A stretch of DNA of 64,000 bases from Nematostella vectensis (lineage: Eukaryota > Cnidaria > Anthozoa > Actiniaria > Edwardsiidae): contig NC_064044.1 of NCBI RefSeq assembly GCF_932526225.1, positions 10,968,906 to 11,032,905 of the forward strand. Reading direction: 5' to 3'. The notes beneath the pieces are model-generated. The model saw nothing but the letters and a program-made list of their open reading frames with translations. It was not told where the DNA came from and did not search any database. Within the stretch, counting starts at the first letter, position 1. Each line of letters opens with the position of its first letter. The position numbers and the translations under genes are program-made. Positions 23,094 to 51,500 of this stretch are shown here, one piece after another.

Positions 23094-23809
23094 AAGTATG
23101 TCATGCATATGCGAGTGCATTGGTAAAGAGGCAACGCTGGCGAAGGTACTAATATTCCTAGGCAGCTTGTCAATGGTCTTGACAGCCAATTAGAGGCGAC
23201 TCAACAAGACTTGGCCACGCAAGCATTGAAGAAAGTTCCTTGGTGTTTAATGGGCTCTGAATGACAAATCTCAGTGCCTGCTATTTTGGGGCTCGTGCAA
23301 CTCTTCATACTCCTTTCCCTTAAGACTCCTACTCCTTTGACATTTCTAGCCCTTCCACCTAGCCTTGATACAGGCGTCGGTGTGATGAACAAACTTGAGC
23401 AAACACGTTTCTGAACGACCTGCGGCAAAGAAGAGTTTGACGTTTTCTCCTTTGTAAAGATTTGGGTGAAACCGAATGAACAAATAATTTGTTTTAAAAC
23501 GATGCCTCACATGTGGACCATATGGTTATATAACTTGTGGTTATATTTAACACAAAAACCCTCTTTTTCCGTCATCCAGAGACGAGTTTGCTTAAGTTCC
23601 CCCTTTACTTTAGATGAACCGTTCCATAATGTTATGTTTTGCCACGGCTAAAATCACCTTCTCCACGCCCCTTTTGCGCTCACTCCTTTGTTATTGTTTA
23701 TGTTTGAAAAAAAACAACGGTTTATTCGCAAATAAATTTCAAAATAACAATCTATGAGGGAAATCTGGTACCTTATTGACGATATTTGATTAAGAATATC
23801 TTTGTTACA

Positions 23810-23950
23810 CGCTTGAATTAACCAATGGAAATGGATGCTTTGTGTGTGTCGGCGTTGAGCGGGAGCATAAAATGACGGCATGATGCAGTTCTTCAAACAG
23901 ACAAATCTATGGGTGGGAGGAGCATCACGAGATCGTATTGGCGCTTTAAT
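23810..23950 (+). repeat. Dispersed repeat, copy 1
   Basis: ACGCTTGAATTAACCAATGG, then TTGAGCGGGAGCATAAAATG, recur at 58053-58126 with the same spacing. Overlaps the inverted pair described for 23955-24065. Confidence 0.65.
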
Positions 23951-23951
23951 C

Positions 23952-24230
23952 ACTAATGGCGGCTGACAGAGGCCCTTTAAGGCTATTTTGTGTTTCTATT
24001 GCTATCACGGCGTTTTTTTCTTCCGTAGAGTTAAACAGCCTCTGCCAGCCGCCATTTTGTCATCCTAGCAAAGAACCAAGCGTTAAAAAAATACATTTCC
24101 GTTTGCAGATTTGAGGAAACCAAAGTGATGTTTTGGACTGAATTTGGTACATAAAGTATAAAACTTTGTTTTTAGATGGTTATTTCGAGAGCACATTATG
24201 TGACTTCCAATACTAAATGAAAACAATAAC
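23952..24230 (+). repeat. Inverted pair plus dispersed repeat
   Basis: AATGGCGGCTGACAGAGGCC (near 23955) and its inverted copy CCTCTGCCAGCCGCCATTTT (near 24038) bound a short element. After it, 24117-24230 shares AAGTATAAAACTTTGTTTTT and AGATGG-TATTT with 36636-36760. Confidence 0.55.
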
Positions 24231-24823
24231 AAAGGTATGACTGACAAGGGCACTTAATGGGCAACATGAGTTAGTCGAGATTGAGACAACTTGGTAATAT
24301 TTGGTCACTAAATATTTAACCTTTAATAAAATCGAACTGCTTAACCAACATGGCCAAGTCACAAAAACAATTTTTGTGAGAAAGATATGGGCATATACAC
24401 TTTACACTTATTGTACATTTATCGTATTATGCGTTACCTTATGCCGTTAAAAACCTAAAGGAAGAACGGGAACGTTTATATATAGCTTTAGAAGCTTTTA
24501 AACTGTACAATGATGCTGTTAATCTTTAACATGACTTAGAGTTTCTATAGTTCCGTTTGCTTTGCCTAAAGGCGACCTGGCATTCATATGATTTTGTCTT
24601 CTAAATCCTTGTGCAAACGGGCCAACATCAATATAATTTTTGGACGCAACGGCACTGTCACTGAGGGTATACAAACAACATCTCCATGTATAACATTAGC
24701 CAGCATTACGAATTATGGTGTGCAACTATTAAAGCAAAGCTGTTTCATCCGTCCATTCGAGCCAATGCTACTTTCTTTGGTCGTTGTTTGTGCGGACGTG
24801 CAAAACGTGCACGGACATGTATC
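24231..24823. other. 3' flank of the EGF-2 alternative end
   Basis: Presumed 3' UTR and intergenic DNA on the minus strand. No exon recognised. Confidence 0.4.
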
Positions 24824-25656
24824 CTAAGAACTTCTTTCTCTGCTTCTACCCATCACCCGGTTGTAAAAAGACGGGTACCGGTGGTCTTCCGGGAGCCGCC
24901 TGGCGAAGGGATTAGTGTACCCGTAATAACTGTTGGAACTAGCTGGGAAAGATGCCGGGTATGGGTGATAGTAATAGTAAATAGGAGAGTAATATGGACT
25001 AGGCGCCGGTACCGGGGAATTAGCCAGTGGGGAGTATGCTGCTGGCGAATTTGATTCCGATAACCTAAACATGGAGGGTCCGGTTAGCGGTGAATAAGGC
25101 ACCGGGTAATTTGATACCGGGGAATATGATGCTCGGGCCCGGTCATACTGGACTTCGTCATTGTACGCGGAAACAGGCGATGGGGCCCCTGAGGGAATAG
25201 GTGCCGGAGCCCCCGAAGGAATTGGTGCCGGGGCCCCTGAAGGAATAGGTGCTGGGGCCCCTGAAGGAATAGGTGCTGGGGCCCCTGAAGGAATTGGTGC
25301 CGGGGAACCTGAAGGAATGGGTGCCGGGGAACCTGAAGGAATTGGTGCCGGGGCCCCTGAAGGAATAGGTGCCGGGGCTCCCGTGGGGATAGGTGCCGGG
25401 GCTCCCGTGGGAACAGGTGGTGTGGGTGTGGCCGCAGGTGCCGTCGTGATGGGAAGAGGGGGTGTTGGTGGGTCTGTCGCGGGTGTAGGTACTGAGGTTG
25501 TAGGAGGGTTCGTCGGTGGGTCGGTAGGGCTGTCAGTGATGGTTGTCGGTGCGGGGGGTGTTGGGTGTGTCGTGTGGGGTGTCGGGCGGAAGCCCTCCTC
25601 TTCTTCCTCTTCGGATTCCTCGTTTCCTCCGTCTACAATGCCGTATGCCGTCACAC
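24824..25656 (-). CDS. EGF-2 exon 19b: Pro/Ala/Tyr-rich alternative terminal exon
   Basis: The exon starts after acceptor gtgcctcggcag and runs 277 codons to TAG. It needs one base from the preceding exon, which is the phase supplied by the donor of EGF-2 exon 18 (Ser-C|). Order: VTAYGIVDGGNEES, an acidic run, a Thr/Pro-rich stretch, about ten copies of an 8-residue repeat GAPAPIPS (24-bp DNA repeat, about 25182-25413), then a Tyr/Pro/Ser-rich segment (SPYYSPIYYYYHPY) and a basic end RSRERSS. An in-frame TGA lies 11 codons before the acceptor, so this exon cannot start its own protein. It could instead belong to an unrecognised gene, but phase and composition favour an alternative end to EGF-2. 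Confidence 0.6.
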
Positions 25657-25689
25657 CTGCCGAGGCACGTAAGAAGGCCAATGTCAGTC

Positions 25690-25890
25690 AACAAACAATG
25701 TCACGGTCAGTAACGTAAGGTCACGGTCAGTCAACTGACAATATCGTGGTCAGTGACGTGAGGTCACGGTCAGTCATACAACAATGTCACGATCAGTAAC
25801 GTTAGGTCACGGTCAGTCAAATGACAATGTTACGGTCGGTAACGTAAGGTCACAGTCAGTAACGTTAGAGCGTGTCACTGCCAGTCACGT
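25690..25890 (+). repeat. Tandem repeat of GGTCACGGTCAGT-type words
   Basis: About seven imperfect copies of GTCACGGTCAGTAACGTAAG and related forms sit directly beside the acceptor of exon 19b. Several contain AGGTCA. Confidence 0.8.
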
Positions 25891-26040
25891 GTTACCGCTT
25901 TGCTAATAAAAAATACCTTGGGCCTGATTATATTTCTACAAAATACACGAAAATGCTGATAAATCATGCGATTATTAGATAAGGCTATTTATCATCTTTA
26001 TTCTTGTAAATATTTGGTACAATAAGCAGCGGCCAGTCTT

Positions 26041-26221
26041 AAGGCCGATTTAGACAACACAATTTAGTCGTATGCGACCTGTCTACGACAGGTCTTGGCC
26101 CTGAATTACACACTAAGACTCTGGTAGTCGGGCATCGTAGCGGAGTCTTAGGCTGATTTATACTGTACGACTCGTGTTGAAGAAGTGCCGCATACTAAAT
26201 CGTGCTGTCTAAATAAGCCTT
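26041..26221. mobile_element. MITE-like element
   Basis: AAGGCCGATTTAGACAACAC-AATTTAGT at the left is an inverted partner of ACTAAATCGTGCTGTCTAAA-TAAGCCTT at the right. A diverged internal copy (AGGCTGATTTATACTGTACG) is also present. Confidence 0.6.
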
Positions 26222-26654
26222 TGAGACTGCCATTTTCCATCTGCACTGACAACCGCTTATGAAATAGGAGCACAAAACGATTACAGGTCTTGTAACACAG
26301 TATTTTCTCGGTAGCTACTGCTACATGCATGCCTTGCGGGCCTGTTTTTGTAATTCGTATGCCAGAAAACTACATGCCTATTGCCTGCCAATTTTTTTTA
26401 CTTTTATGCCAAAAAATTTACAACCTGGGTCGAGAAAGATGGAGCTACAGATCACAATAAATATAAGTAGTATATCAACTATGCCTATTATAGGCGTATA
26501 TAAACGTATGAGCCTTGTTATAGATTCATATCAACTGTGCCTTTCTTGATATAAATACATAATTTTACAGTTGTAATTTTACAATAAAAATAACCATTAA
26601 CGCAAGCACATCTCATCAAAGTGTTGACAGCAATGTCAATCTTTGGTGTCCCTT

Positions 26655-26680
26655 AGAGTTTATTTATTATTTTTTCTTGA
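26655..26680 (-). promoter_or_regulatory. Candidate poly(A) signals for EGF-2 exon 19a
   Basis: TTTATTTATT on plus gives overlapping AATAAA hexamers on minus, about 265 bases past the exon 19a stop at 26933. Confidence 0.35.
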
Positions 26681-26692
26681 AAAAGGAACGAC

Positions 26693-26851
26693 ATGGGCGC
26701 TCGCACTCTTATCTTCGACATAACGACATAAGAGAAAAAAACATGTTTTTTCTCTTATGTTATTATGTCCATGTCGTTATGTCGGGCTAAACATAGTGCG
26801 CGCGCCCATGTCGTTATGTTGTTATGTTGCTAGTGTGCACTAGGCATAAGA
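26693..26851. mobile_element. Truncated copy of the GGTGCACACTAG MITE family
   Basis: The right end CTAGTGTGCACTAGGCATAAG and the inner ATAACGACATAAGAGAAAAA hairpin match the complete copy at 45902-46136. The left terminal repeat is missing. It lies in the presumed 3' UTR of exon 19a. Confidence 0.7.
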
Positions 26852-26932
26852 TAGATGTAATCAGTTTTCGGTCAACGAATATAATCGTAGCAACCTATAT
26901 TGTGTCTTGAAATTGACAATTTCACCAGCTCT

Positions 26933-42735
<15,803 letters not shown>

Positions 42736-43052
42736 AATAATAATATTTGTATTTTCTTGTAGAAAAACGGTTATTCCATTGTGAAGCTGTGCGGGTTTTC
42801 CGGTGTTAATTATTAAGTAATGATGAGATTGGGTCGTGTTTCTAGTGCTGGGTTAACAGGTGCGTTCACAGTTCTTGGATTATCTTAATAAGTACCCGCA
42901 CTCAACAACTTGTCAGCACTTGTCAGCCGTCTCACGAATTAAAGTAGGGACCTTACGCAAAACGACGGCAACAGGAAAGAGAACTTGGTTAAAAAAGCTT
43001 CTATGCTTAGCGCTGAATTCTAAACTTCTTTTGATAACAATAAACATTAGTA
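42736..43052. other. 5' flank of EGF-2
   Basis: Presumed promoter region. No clear TATA box and no other gene seen. Confidence 0.4.
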
Positions 43053-43303
43053 CGACGCGCGCTACCGTGGCCACAAAGACACACTTTTAAAAAGTTAGCC
43101 AATCAGCATGCCGGAATCAGAATTTTGATTGACATGAAATTTATTACTAGGAGTATTTTGTCGTTTTCTCGTGCTCACTAAGGTCTTCTTTTAGCACGCT
43201 GGTTGGCTTGTAAAATTCATGCCAACCATATAGTACGTTCCTCGCATCCTTACTGGCTTATTTCACAATAAACTGTCAAGGTGACCACGGTAGCGTGCGT
43301 CGC
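43053..43303. mobile_element. MITE with CGACGCGCGCTACCGTGGCC ends, copy 1
   Basis: Left CGACGCGCGCTACCGTGGCC and right GTGACCACGGTAGCGTGCGTCG are inverted copies. Related ends occur at 46575-46600 and 55202-55545. Confidence 0.75.
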
Positions 43304-45480
43304 ATTGTAAGCTATAGATTTTGAGATGGTCTTATATCCGCCTGTTACTCGCAAGGTTTTCAGCTGTCCCAGTCAGTCCTTCAAGAATAAGGAACTCATT
43401 AAGACCAAAGGCGACGCAAGCTATGGCATTTCGGCCATACTACGCATGCCGGAAACCTAGCTAACCTGTTACCCTGGAGGGGGGTATTTCAGGAAAGAGA
43501 TGAAGACAGTGGAGACAGCGAATTGTTGATATTAAAGCGTGGAATGGCCTGTCTGGGATCACCGCCTGTCAGGACGGCCATCTTATTTGTTGTTAGCTTT
43601 GGGCTTAACAAGCTGGGCAGAAAGACAACACGTTTCGCAATCAAAATTTGTGAGCTTGACCAGGGGTCAAAAACTAGACAGTTGCACTTTTAAGTGCAAC
43701 TGTGTGTTTTAGTCTGTGACGGACGCCTTTTTTCAACACTTAATATGACGTCAGTCAAGCTGTGTTTTGGGTACCCGTCCAGACTGAACCTAGCTCAAAG
43801 TACCTACCCTGTCTATTAAGTGTATGACAGCTGAACCCATGCGGCTTATTATCTTATTGTAGTTCTCGAAGATTCTATAGGATGAAAGAGATATACCCAT
43901 AGCATTGCTTCCAGTCGTTCTCTAAGATTCTAGATATTCCAATTTAAGAAATTTCTAGAGAAACTTCTAGGTTGAAAAATACTGAAAGCCGTGGGCTAAG
44001 ATAGCGCAACCCGTGTCCACGTTTAAAACATACGTTGACACAGAAAAAAAAATCCCGTGGACACGGGAAAATTCCGTTTGATACCCGTTTGTTTATGGCG
44101 CTTACACGTAAAACTTAAGTGTACGTTTTCCAATGGACGGTCACATACGATATAGCTGTGTAAATTTTTTTACATTTCATTCAGAATTTTAGTCAGTTGC
44201 TCATTATTTAGACTTTTAGGTGTCGCGAAAGCAGTATTTTGCAATCTAACTTACAATCGCTAATGTTCGACAGCTATTTTCCAAGAAAAGCACTTCAACG
44301 GGCAGATTGTGGCAATTCCGGGTATAGATTAGTGGTTGGAGAGTGAAAACGGCCATTCGGGCCAGGCGTAGGAATACATAATTTCTAGCCAAGGGGTTTA
44401 AACGATACTAAAATTAAATGGGAGGGCCTGAGGGTAGAGAATGTCCTGACCCGTCGATTTACAAAAATTTCACTGTACTTTAAAGTATGTCAACCAGCCA
44501 CTTTTTTCGTGTTGTTCACATGAAATTACAAACAGTATTTAACAATAATCATTTTCAAAATAGCCATCGAACAGATAATTGAGTAGCAACATTTTATTGA
44601 AAGTATCGTAGCAGCATTTTATTTAAGTAGGTTACTTGTATCAGCCAGTGTAAATGTTGTTTTGGGTGACACGGTTACGTGCGGGAGTGTAAAATGGGGG
44701 CGTGTATAACCAGAGCATGAGAGCTGGAAGGCGATTATTTATTAATGAACTAATTAAATAATTAATTAGTCAATATTTTCACTTTTATTGGCTTTTTTTT
44801 CCTTGAAAAAAGACAAACGATTTACACTTTTATAGTCCGGCATTCCTTGGTAGTTTGATATTTTATTATCATAAATAATATTATTATTCACTACGTATTA
44901 TAGTTCACATATCAGAATATAATCAAATTTTATTTTCAAAATCAGGTTAATATATAGATGTACGACGCATAAATGCAACGAAATACGGGCATTTATGTAA
45001 CAGAAATCTATGAACTGTCACAATACTGAATATAAGAGTCTAACTATTCAATTGTCTTTCATCTAAGTGTTTTCTCATTTCTTGTTACCGCAGATCTAAA
45101 AAAAAAAGGTTATTTTAAGTTAAAATTTTAATGTAATAATGATTTGTCTACTTAGGCTGTACATCAACTTTTCCTTGTTTTTTTTTTCAATAACTTATTT
45201 CTATATTATTTCTTTGGATTTATCTAAGAACATTGTCAAGTTCAACAGTTTAGATTATTTTTATTCGTAAGTTTATTCACACATTCTATTGGGTAATCAC
45301 AATAGGAAGGAACACTAAACCACTTAAAGGGGGCGTGCGATAGATATGTTGGAGAAACGAAATGAAATAAAAATAAACAATGGCATTTATAACTCGAATG
45401 GGACGGAGCGTATTCCTAAATACAATCGTAAAAAGAGTGATATAGGTAGATGACGTCATGGCCCACGTGACGTCCCTACT
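43304..45480. other. Intergenic between the two EGF genes
   Basis: No exon seen. A perfect 12-bp-arm hairpin (ACAGTTGCACTT/AAGTGCAACTGT) lies at 43678-43703. A short inverted pair, CCCGTGTCCACG and CGTGGACACGGG, lies near 44011 and 44055. On minus, AATAAA at about 45270 is a candidate poly(A) signal about 210 bases past the EGF-1 stop. Confidence 0.5.
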
Positions 45481-45590
45481 TTACCTTGCCATGTTCTGCG
45501 GCATACAAGTCCCGGAAACGCACGTGCTAGGGGCGTGGCAAGTAGGGGTGCAGGGGGCTGGAGCAGGAACAGGGGCAGGTGCAGGAGCAG
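45481..45590 (-). CDS. EGF-1 last exon (20): Pro/Ala stretch and truncated Cys module
   Basis: After acceptor ctgttttag: [14 protein letters not shown], then [16 protein letters not shown], then MPQNMAR and TAA at 45481. The Cys part resembles the front of EGF-2 exon 18 (CPTTCPIYSTC-GSC) but stops before the last two Cys. A donor-like AAG/gtaaag overlaps the stop but would be phase 2, unlike all other introns here. Confidence 0.72.
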
Positions 45591-48500
45591 CTAAAACAGG
45601 GAATGAATTAACGTAAGTGATACTTATAGCGCGACATACGCTCCCGTAACCGCCAAGACAAAGTTTTAAAACAGTTGCACAATTAGGGACGGACAAGTAG
45701 AAAAGTGATAGGAGGGGTAAGCGATTTTTTGTCTTCCCCAACTACTTAGAGTTGCAGGGATTTGTTTTCTTGCTACAAAGCCTTGTGAGAATAAGATCGG
45801 CCTGCACGAATTTTTTTTTGTATTTTTTTCCCTTGACCAATTTTGTTTTCGCTTTTCGACCACCCCTCACCACCCCTCATTACTTCTCTACTGGTCCGTA
45901 CCTTATGCCTGGTGCACACTAGTAACATAACGACATACAACATAGGCGCGCGCACTCTTTTAAGCCCGACATAACGACATGGACACAATGACATAAAAGA
46001 GAAAGCATGTTTTTTTCTCTTATTTCGTTATGTCCAGGCCTTTATGTTGGGCTTATGTCAAAATGTCATTAACACAAGGGTGAACATAAGGGTGCACGCG
46101 CCTATGTCATTGTCACTAGTGTGCACCAGGCATAAGCATGCGAGATTCACTGTTTTGATTGACACGAACACAATCCCTAAGATTCTATCTTATTTTGATG
46201 CACTCTGAAGCATTTCATCGCCACGCTGTTTAGCTAGTAAACTTAATGCAGGAGCGGTAAGGTAGGTGGGTCTCTGCACGTTTCACGAGTTTCAAAAATT
46301 GGAAATCACGTTTTACGATAAACTGATAAACTGACGACAAGGATCAATCTTTACTCGGAAATCACGATTCACGATTTTTAAAGAGGATAGATCACGATTC
46401 ACGCTGATCAAATTTCACCATTCACGAATCACGGCGAAGATAGCAATCACGGATCACGGTTTTCAATTTGTCTTTTTCACGATTCACGATAAACAAAAAT
46501 CGCCCTAACCGCCCCTGTTTATGTCAATCAGATAATTCGTTTGTCGTATCCTCATTGGCAACCTTCCAAAAGTTGTCAAGGTGGTCACGGTAGAGTTCGT
46601 CGCGTCTAAGCCCGTTTTTACGAGTCTATGCAAATAAGAACTTGGAAACTAACAACCATACCACATCCATAAAAAATGTTTCATTCTAGTTTATTCTAGA
46701 ATAATAATAAAAGAATAATTTTATTTTCCGAAAACAAAAATTAAATAATTAAATAATTTTATTAAATTATTAAATATTTAATAATTTAATAATTTTATTT
46801 TCCAAAAACACGCCCAGGGCGCAGTAACAAGAAATGCATTCATTCACAAATTACTGTGCTTACGTTGGCAGTTGTAACCATTTCCGATGTAGTGGTCGAA
46901 ACAGACACAGACTCCCTTTAGGCAGTGAGCGTTAGGATTACAACCATCGCACTCTTCTAAAATGGGGATAGATAACGTAGTATTAAAAAGATCTGCTTTC
47001 GTGTAAGAATAGTTTGAGCTATATAAGATCAGGCTTCTTATTCGCAAGCCTGTCTCTTACCCTTTAAAAGTCTCAAATGATTGGATGACAGAGAAGTGGA
47101 ATACAACAGTAATAGCAACAACAAAAGCAAACACCAAAAGCAACGTGGTATTAAACTAAAGCAAAAGTGACAACAAAATCAATAACAACAATATAACAAA
47201 ATTACTAAATTATAGGGTAAGTATTACCCCCTTTTTCACAAAATTCAAAGTCTACGATACTTACAATACCCCTATTCCGTTACGCGCTTTTCATTACACG
47301 TACCTTTTTCACATTCGTATCCGTTGCCGATGTATCCTGCCCGGCATTTGCACCGGCCGTGCACACAGATCGCGTTGATGTCACACTTCTCACACTCGTC
47401 AACTGAAAGGTAGAGAATTCAACATAGATTAAGCAATATGAATATATCATTTTTTTTCACCCTCCCCTTCTTAGTCACCTGCCTGTCGCTCTATTGGATT
47501 TCCTTCGAGAGCAGCTTGGAGTCAGGAGAAAGTAGAGGACCAGATAAAATAAGACAAGACACCCGTCGTTCGAGTATATTTGGTACATTCTCAATTTCCC
47601 TTTTAAGAGATGTCTAAAATCTGACTGAGTCCTGGATCCTTGATTGGGGAAAGAAGGAACTATGAAGTAGAAACTTCCTATACAAATTATATAGCTTAAG
47701 CTTCTGCACTAGTATCGCTAAACTGAGGACCCGGGGGGGGGGGGGATGACATTTCTACCGCGTATGTTTCCCTGAGCTGTTTGTGTAATGTGTAGTTCCA
47801 GAAAATATGAAATCCCGGGGGTTGGGGTTTCAAACGGCCAGGAATTTCCAGAGGGGAGGGGGGGGGGGGGGGTAAATGACATTTTTCCTTAACAGTTACT
47901 GTATTCACCCTCGCAGTGAGGCCCGCTGTACTGTTCGTGACACACGCAGTCATACCCTCCGCCATTCTCGCGACACACGCCGTTGTTCAGACAAGGGTTG
48001 GGGTGACACGGGGACTTGCCAGGCCCGTTACCATTCTCTGCAGAAAAAAATTCAACGTTTCAGGCCCTCGGCGCAATAGCTAAGGTATTCGATTACTTTG
48101 AGCCGTATGCAAGCCCAGAGAGCGAGTTGGCCTTTATTCTATATTTTTCGATGAAGTCAATGCTCGTAGTATTTTGTCAGAAGTTATCAGATGATTTTAT
48201 TCACTCGTCTTGTGACCAAACTCCAATTTCAGTGACATACAAAATCTTCTCAACTATTATTTAACTCGCCAGTAACGGTTGCAAGCTCAACAACAGTGGT
48301 CGCGAATTTGGTGGTGACAAGTCTAGCGTTGGCGAAATTATGAGACGCCTCCTACGTAATGAAAGCCTGAGCTATGTTACGCTGGTCACTCTACTACATA
48401 ATTCTTTAAAAAAATGTAGATCAGCTAGTTTTTGTAGGTGTCTTATAGAAGCCATTTTGCGAGTAGAATTAAAAATAACCAACGACGATTGAAGGCTTAT

Positions 48501-51500
48501 TGTTGAAAGATTGTCTCATTTATGATTAATTTGGCCATAGTTAGTAGATGGAGACCACCTCCCCCTCTACTAAATACGATTTGGCAGAGTACTTTGGACA
48601 TCATTACGTTACGTTACGTTACATTACGTTACGTTACGTGTGTGTATAACTTGCTATGTAGTGGTGCGTTACGCGTGACGTGTACATACCTACTGGCATC
48701 TCGCAAGTCGGCCCAGAGAAGTCTTCAGGGCATTGGCACGTTGCCTTTCCTCCTTCATTCACGCACGTGCCTCCGTTCTTACAAGGATTTGGTAGACAAG
48801 GGTCGGTCTTTCCTGAAGGGGTAAGAAGGTTGTGGTATTCAGAATGTTTTTAAAATTCATTTAGCCATATTCAACAAATAAAAAAAACATCACGGAAGAA
48901 CAATGTTGGGAAAAGTAAGAATCGAAAAAAAAATTACGACATGTTGATATCGATTTTGCCAAAACGAATCATAGAGCACAGCACAAAAAAGAGCTAATCT
49001 ACCAAAAAAAAAAGTTCTCAGGAAACCTGTACGAGCTCACAGCTAAATCACCTCCAGACCCTGATATGTGTTGCCAGTTTTCCATGGCCGACCACAAATT
49101 CGTGACAGAATCCCTTTAACTTACCATCTGCGAGCCCACAGCTAAATACCCTTAAGACACTGATACGTGTTGCCTGTTTTCCGTGGCCCACAAAAACTCG
49201 TGGCATGTTCCCTTTAACTTACCATTTGTGAGCTCGCTGCCTTGTACCCTCAAGACACTGATACGTGTTGCCTGTTTTCCGTGGCCCACGAAAAACTCGT
49301 GACATGTTCCCTTTAACTTACTATCTGCGAGCCCACACCTTAATACCCTCAAGACACTGATATGTGTTGCCTGTTTTCCGTGGCCCACGAAAAACTCGTG
49401 ACATGTTCCCTTTAACTTACTATCTGCGAGCCCACACCTAAATACCCTCATGACACTGATATGTGTTGCCTGTTTTCCGTGGCCTACGTAAAACTCGTGA
49501 CATGTTCCCTTTAACTTACCATCTGCGAGCTCACAGTTTACTCCGCTAAATCCCTCCAGGCACTGGCACGTGTAGCCTGTAGCCGTCTCCGTACACACGC
49601 CACCGTTTTGGCAAGGATTGGGGCTGCAGTTACTGGTACGCGACACTGGAGATAAAATTTAAAAAGTAATAGCTATACTCATACCCGAATGATTATAACA
49701 TATACCGAAATAAAAATTATCGAAAAAGTTAAGGACGTGTATTAAACGGGTTAAGAAAATCGATTTAGATAATAAAATCATTAAGCCTGTTTTGACAAAG
49801 TAATTAGGACCATTCATTTTAGCGCTAACTAACAGCAGACGCCATTTGAGAGAGTCTTTAGTTACAAGCTAAAAAAAAAAAAAAACGAAAAGCTGCGGAC
49901 AAATGTAACTGATAATAGGTTAAACCGGCGACTAGGAGATTGCAGCGTGAACTTGGGGGCTGTAACTCGAATACACATTTTTTATCATAGGGGATGGGAG
50001 GGTGAGGAGAGGTCTGTCACTTCAAACGAAGGTTGCATGCAATTTTGACTGTGGAATCAATGTGACAGACGGAGAGTAGAGCCTTGGGATATAAAAATAA
50101 TATGCTATTTAACAGACTGTATACTTGTTTTACTCTAATAAAAGACATCATAATTATGACTGACTGATGTCGCTGCTGATGAGGAGTGGCTTCAAATGAT
50201 GATAATGATGATGATGATGATGCGGAAGATACCCATGAAGGATGGTGGCTCCCGGATGCCGCAACTAATGTTTGATGATACAGTAGCGGATCTAGGGGGA
50301 AAGCATACCCCCCCCCCCCCCCTCATTGGGCTACCAAAAAGCCATATGTAACAAAAATATGACCTCCTCCCCCTTTGTCACTGAGCTAAAAAGCTAGCGG
50401 ATCTAGCTGTAATAATGGCGTCAAGTGAACTTGATGACGGTAATGATTCAGAGGATACCGATAGAGGAAGACGGCTCGCGGATGAACATGCTGATGATAA
50501 AGATGATGATGAAGATACCGGTGGAGGATGGCGGCTCATGGACGCTGCTACTGATAAAAGATGACAATGTCGTCAAATGGAGCCGATGATTAATGTTATG
50601 GTAATTATGCTTCCAGCGACGACTCTGATGTTGTTGTTGTTATCGCTGAAGGTTTTAATAGCAGAGTAGTAATAAAGGCCGCTGCTAATGGTGAACATGA
50701 TAATGATAAAATAATAAGATCAATCCATCAACCGCTTAATAAACCCTTTTGCAAGCATTGCCTGGATTGCAGAGCACATGGAGCCACTGTAACCAGCTAC
50801 GCTGTAGCCGCTACCCTCCCTTTGTCCTCTATTTATCAAGTTTGTGTGTGTAGGGCGGAGACAAATAAATAAATATGTCAGCAGTAAAAAATATCACTTT
50901 TTACCATAAATACATAGTAAACAGAAGCATAGTACAGTAGTTTTCAAAAACCCGTGAAATACACCTTAGCATTTCATTCCACTTTGCATTGTTATTCCTT
51001 TGTTTTCGTGTCATTTATTACTTTTTAACTAATACCCTTTTTTACACGGGTAGTTGAAAGCCAATCAACTTATACGACACAATGATATTGATATCGTTGC
51101 AAATGTCGGCTACGACGACAGTGGCTAATTGATTTTGACGATGATAATTGAAATAATGTGACTACTTTATATCTTTATTTATCCTGATTCAATCAATATA
51201 AAGAGATGTATATTTATATTTACAAGTGAGACAAAACAGTTATGTGATATGTATCAATAGAAGTACAAAATGTCGTGTACACCTGGTACATCGATAAATT
51301 TACGCAAAATAGAAGACAGTAATTTGAGCCATTATCGTCAAGCAGCTACGATAAACTAATACTAATAAGGTTGCACTCGGGAATCTGTGTATCGCAACCC
51401 GCACTGCTTCATGGATATCAAATACTAGATAGGAAAATTAGAGTAAATGAAATACCAATATTCTGCTAGCAGAGGCCTCTTTTCCTTGTATTTAGCTGGG

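Noticed and set aside
25657-25690. Signal-peptide-like LTLAFLRASA before exon 19b
   Set aside because: A stop lies two codons upstream and there is no ATG; the segment is better read as a polypyrimidine tract and acceptor.
25161-25718. Plus-strand frame of GAPEGIGA repeats
   Set aside because: Antisense shadow of EGF-2 exon 19b.
42860-43090. 76-codon plus-strand frame near the EGF-2 promoter
   Set aside because: No similarity, and it runs into the MITE at 43053.
48016-48264. 82-codon plus-strand frame
   Set aside because: Antisense to EGF-1 exon 17 and its intron; no support.
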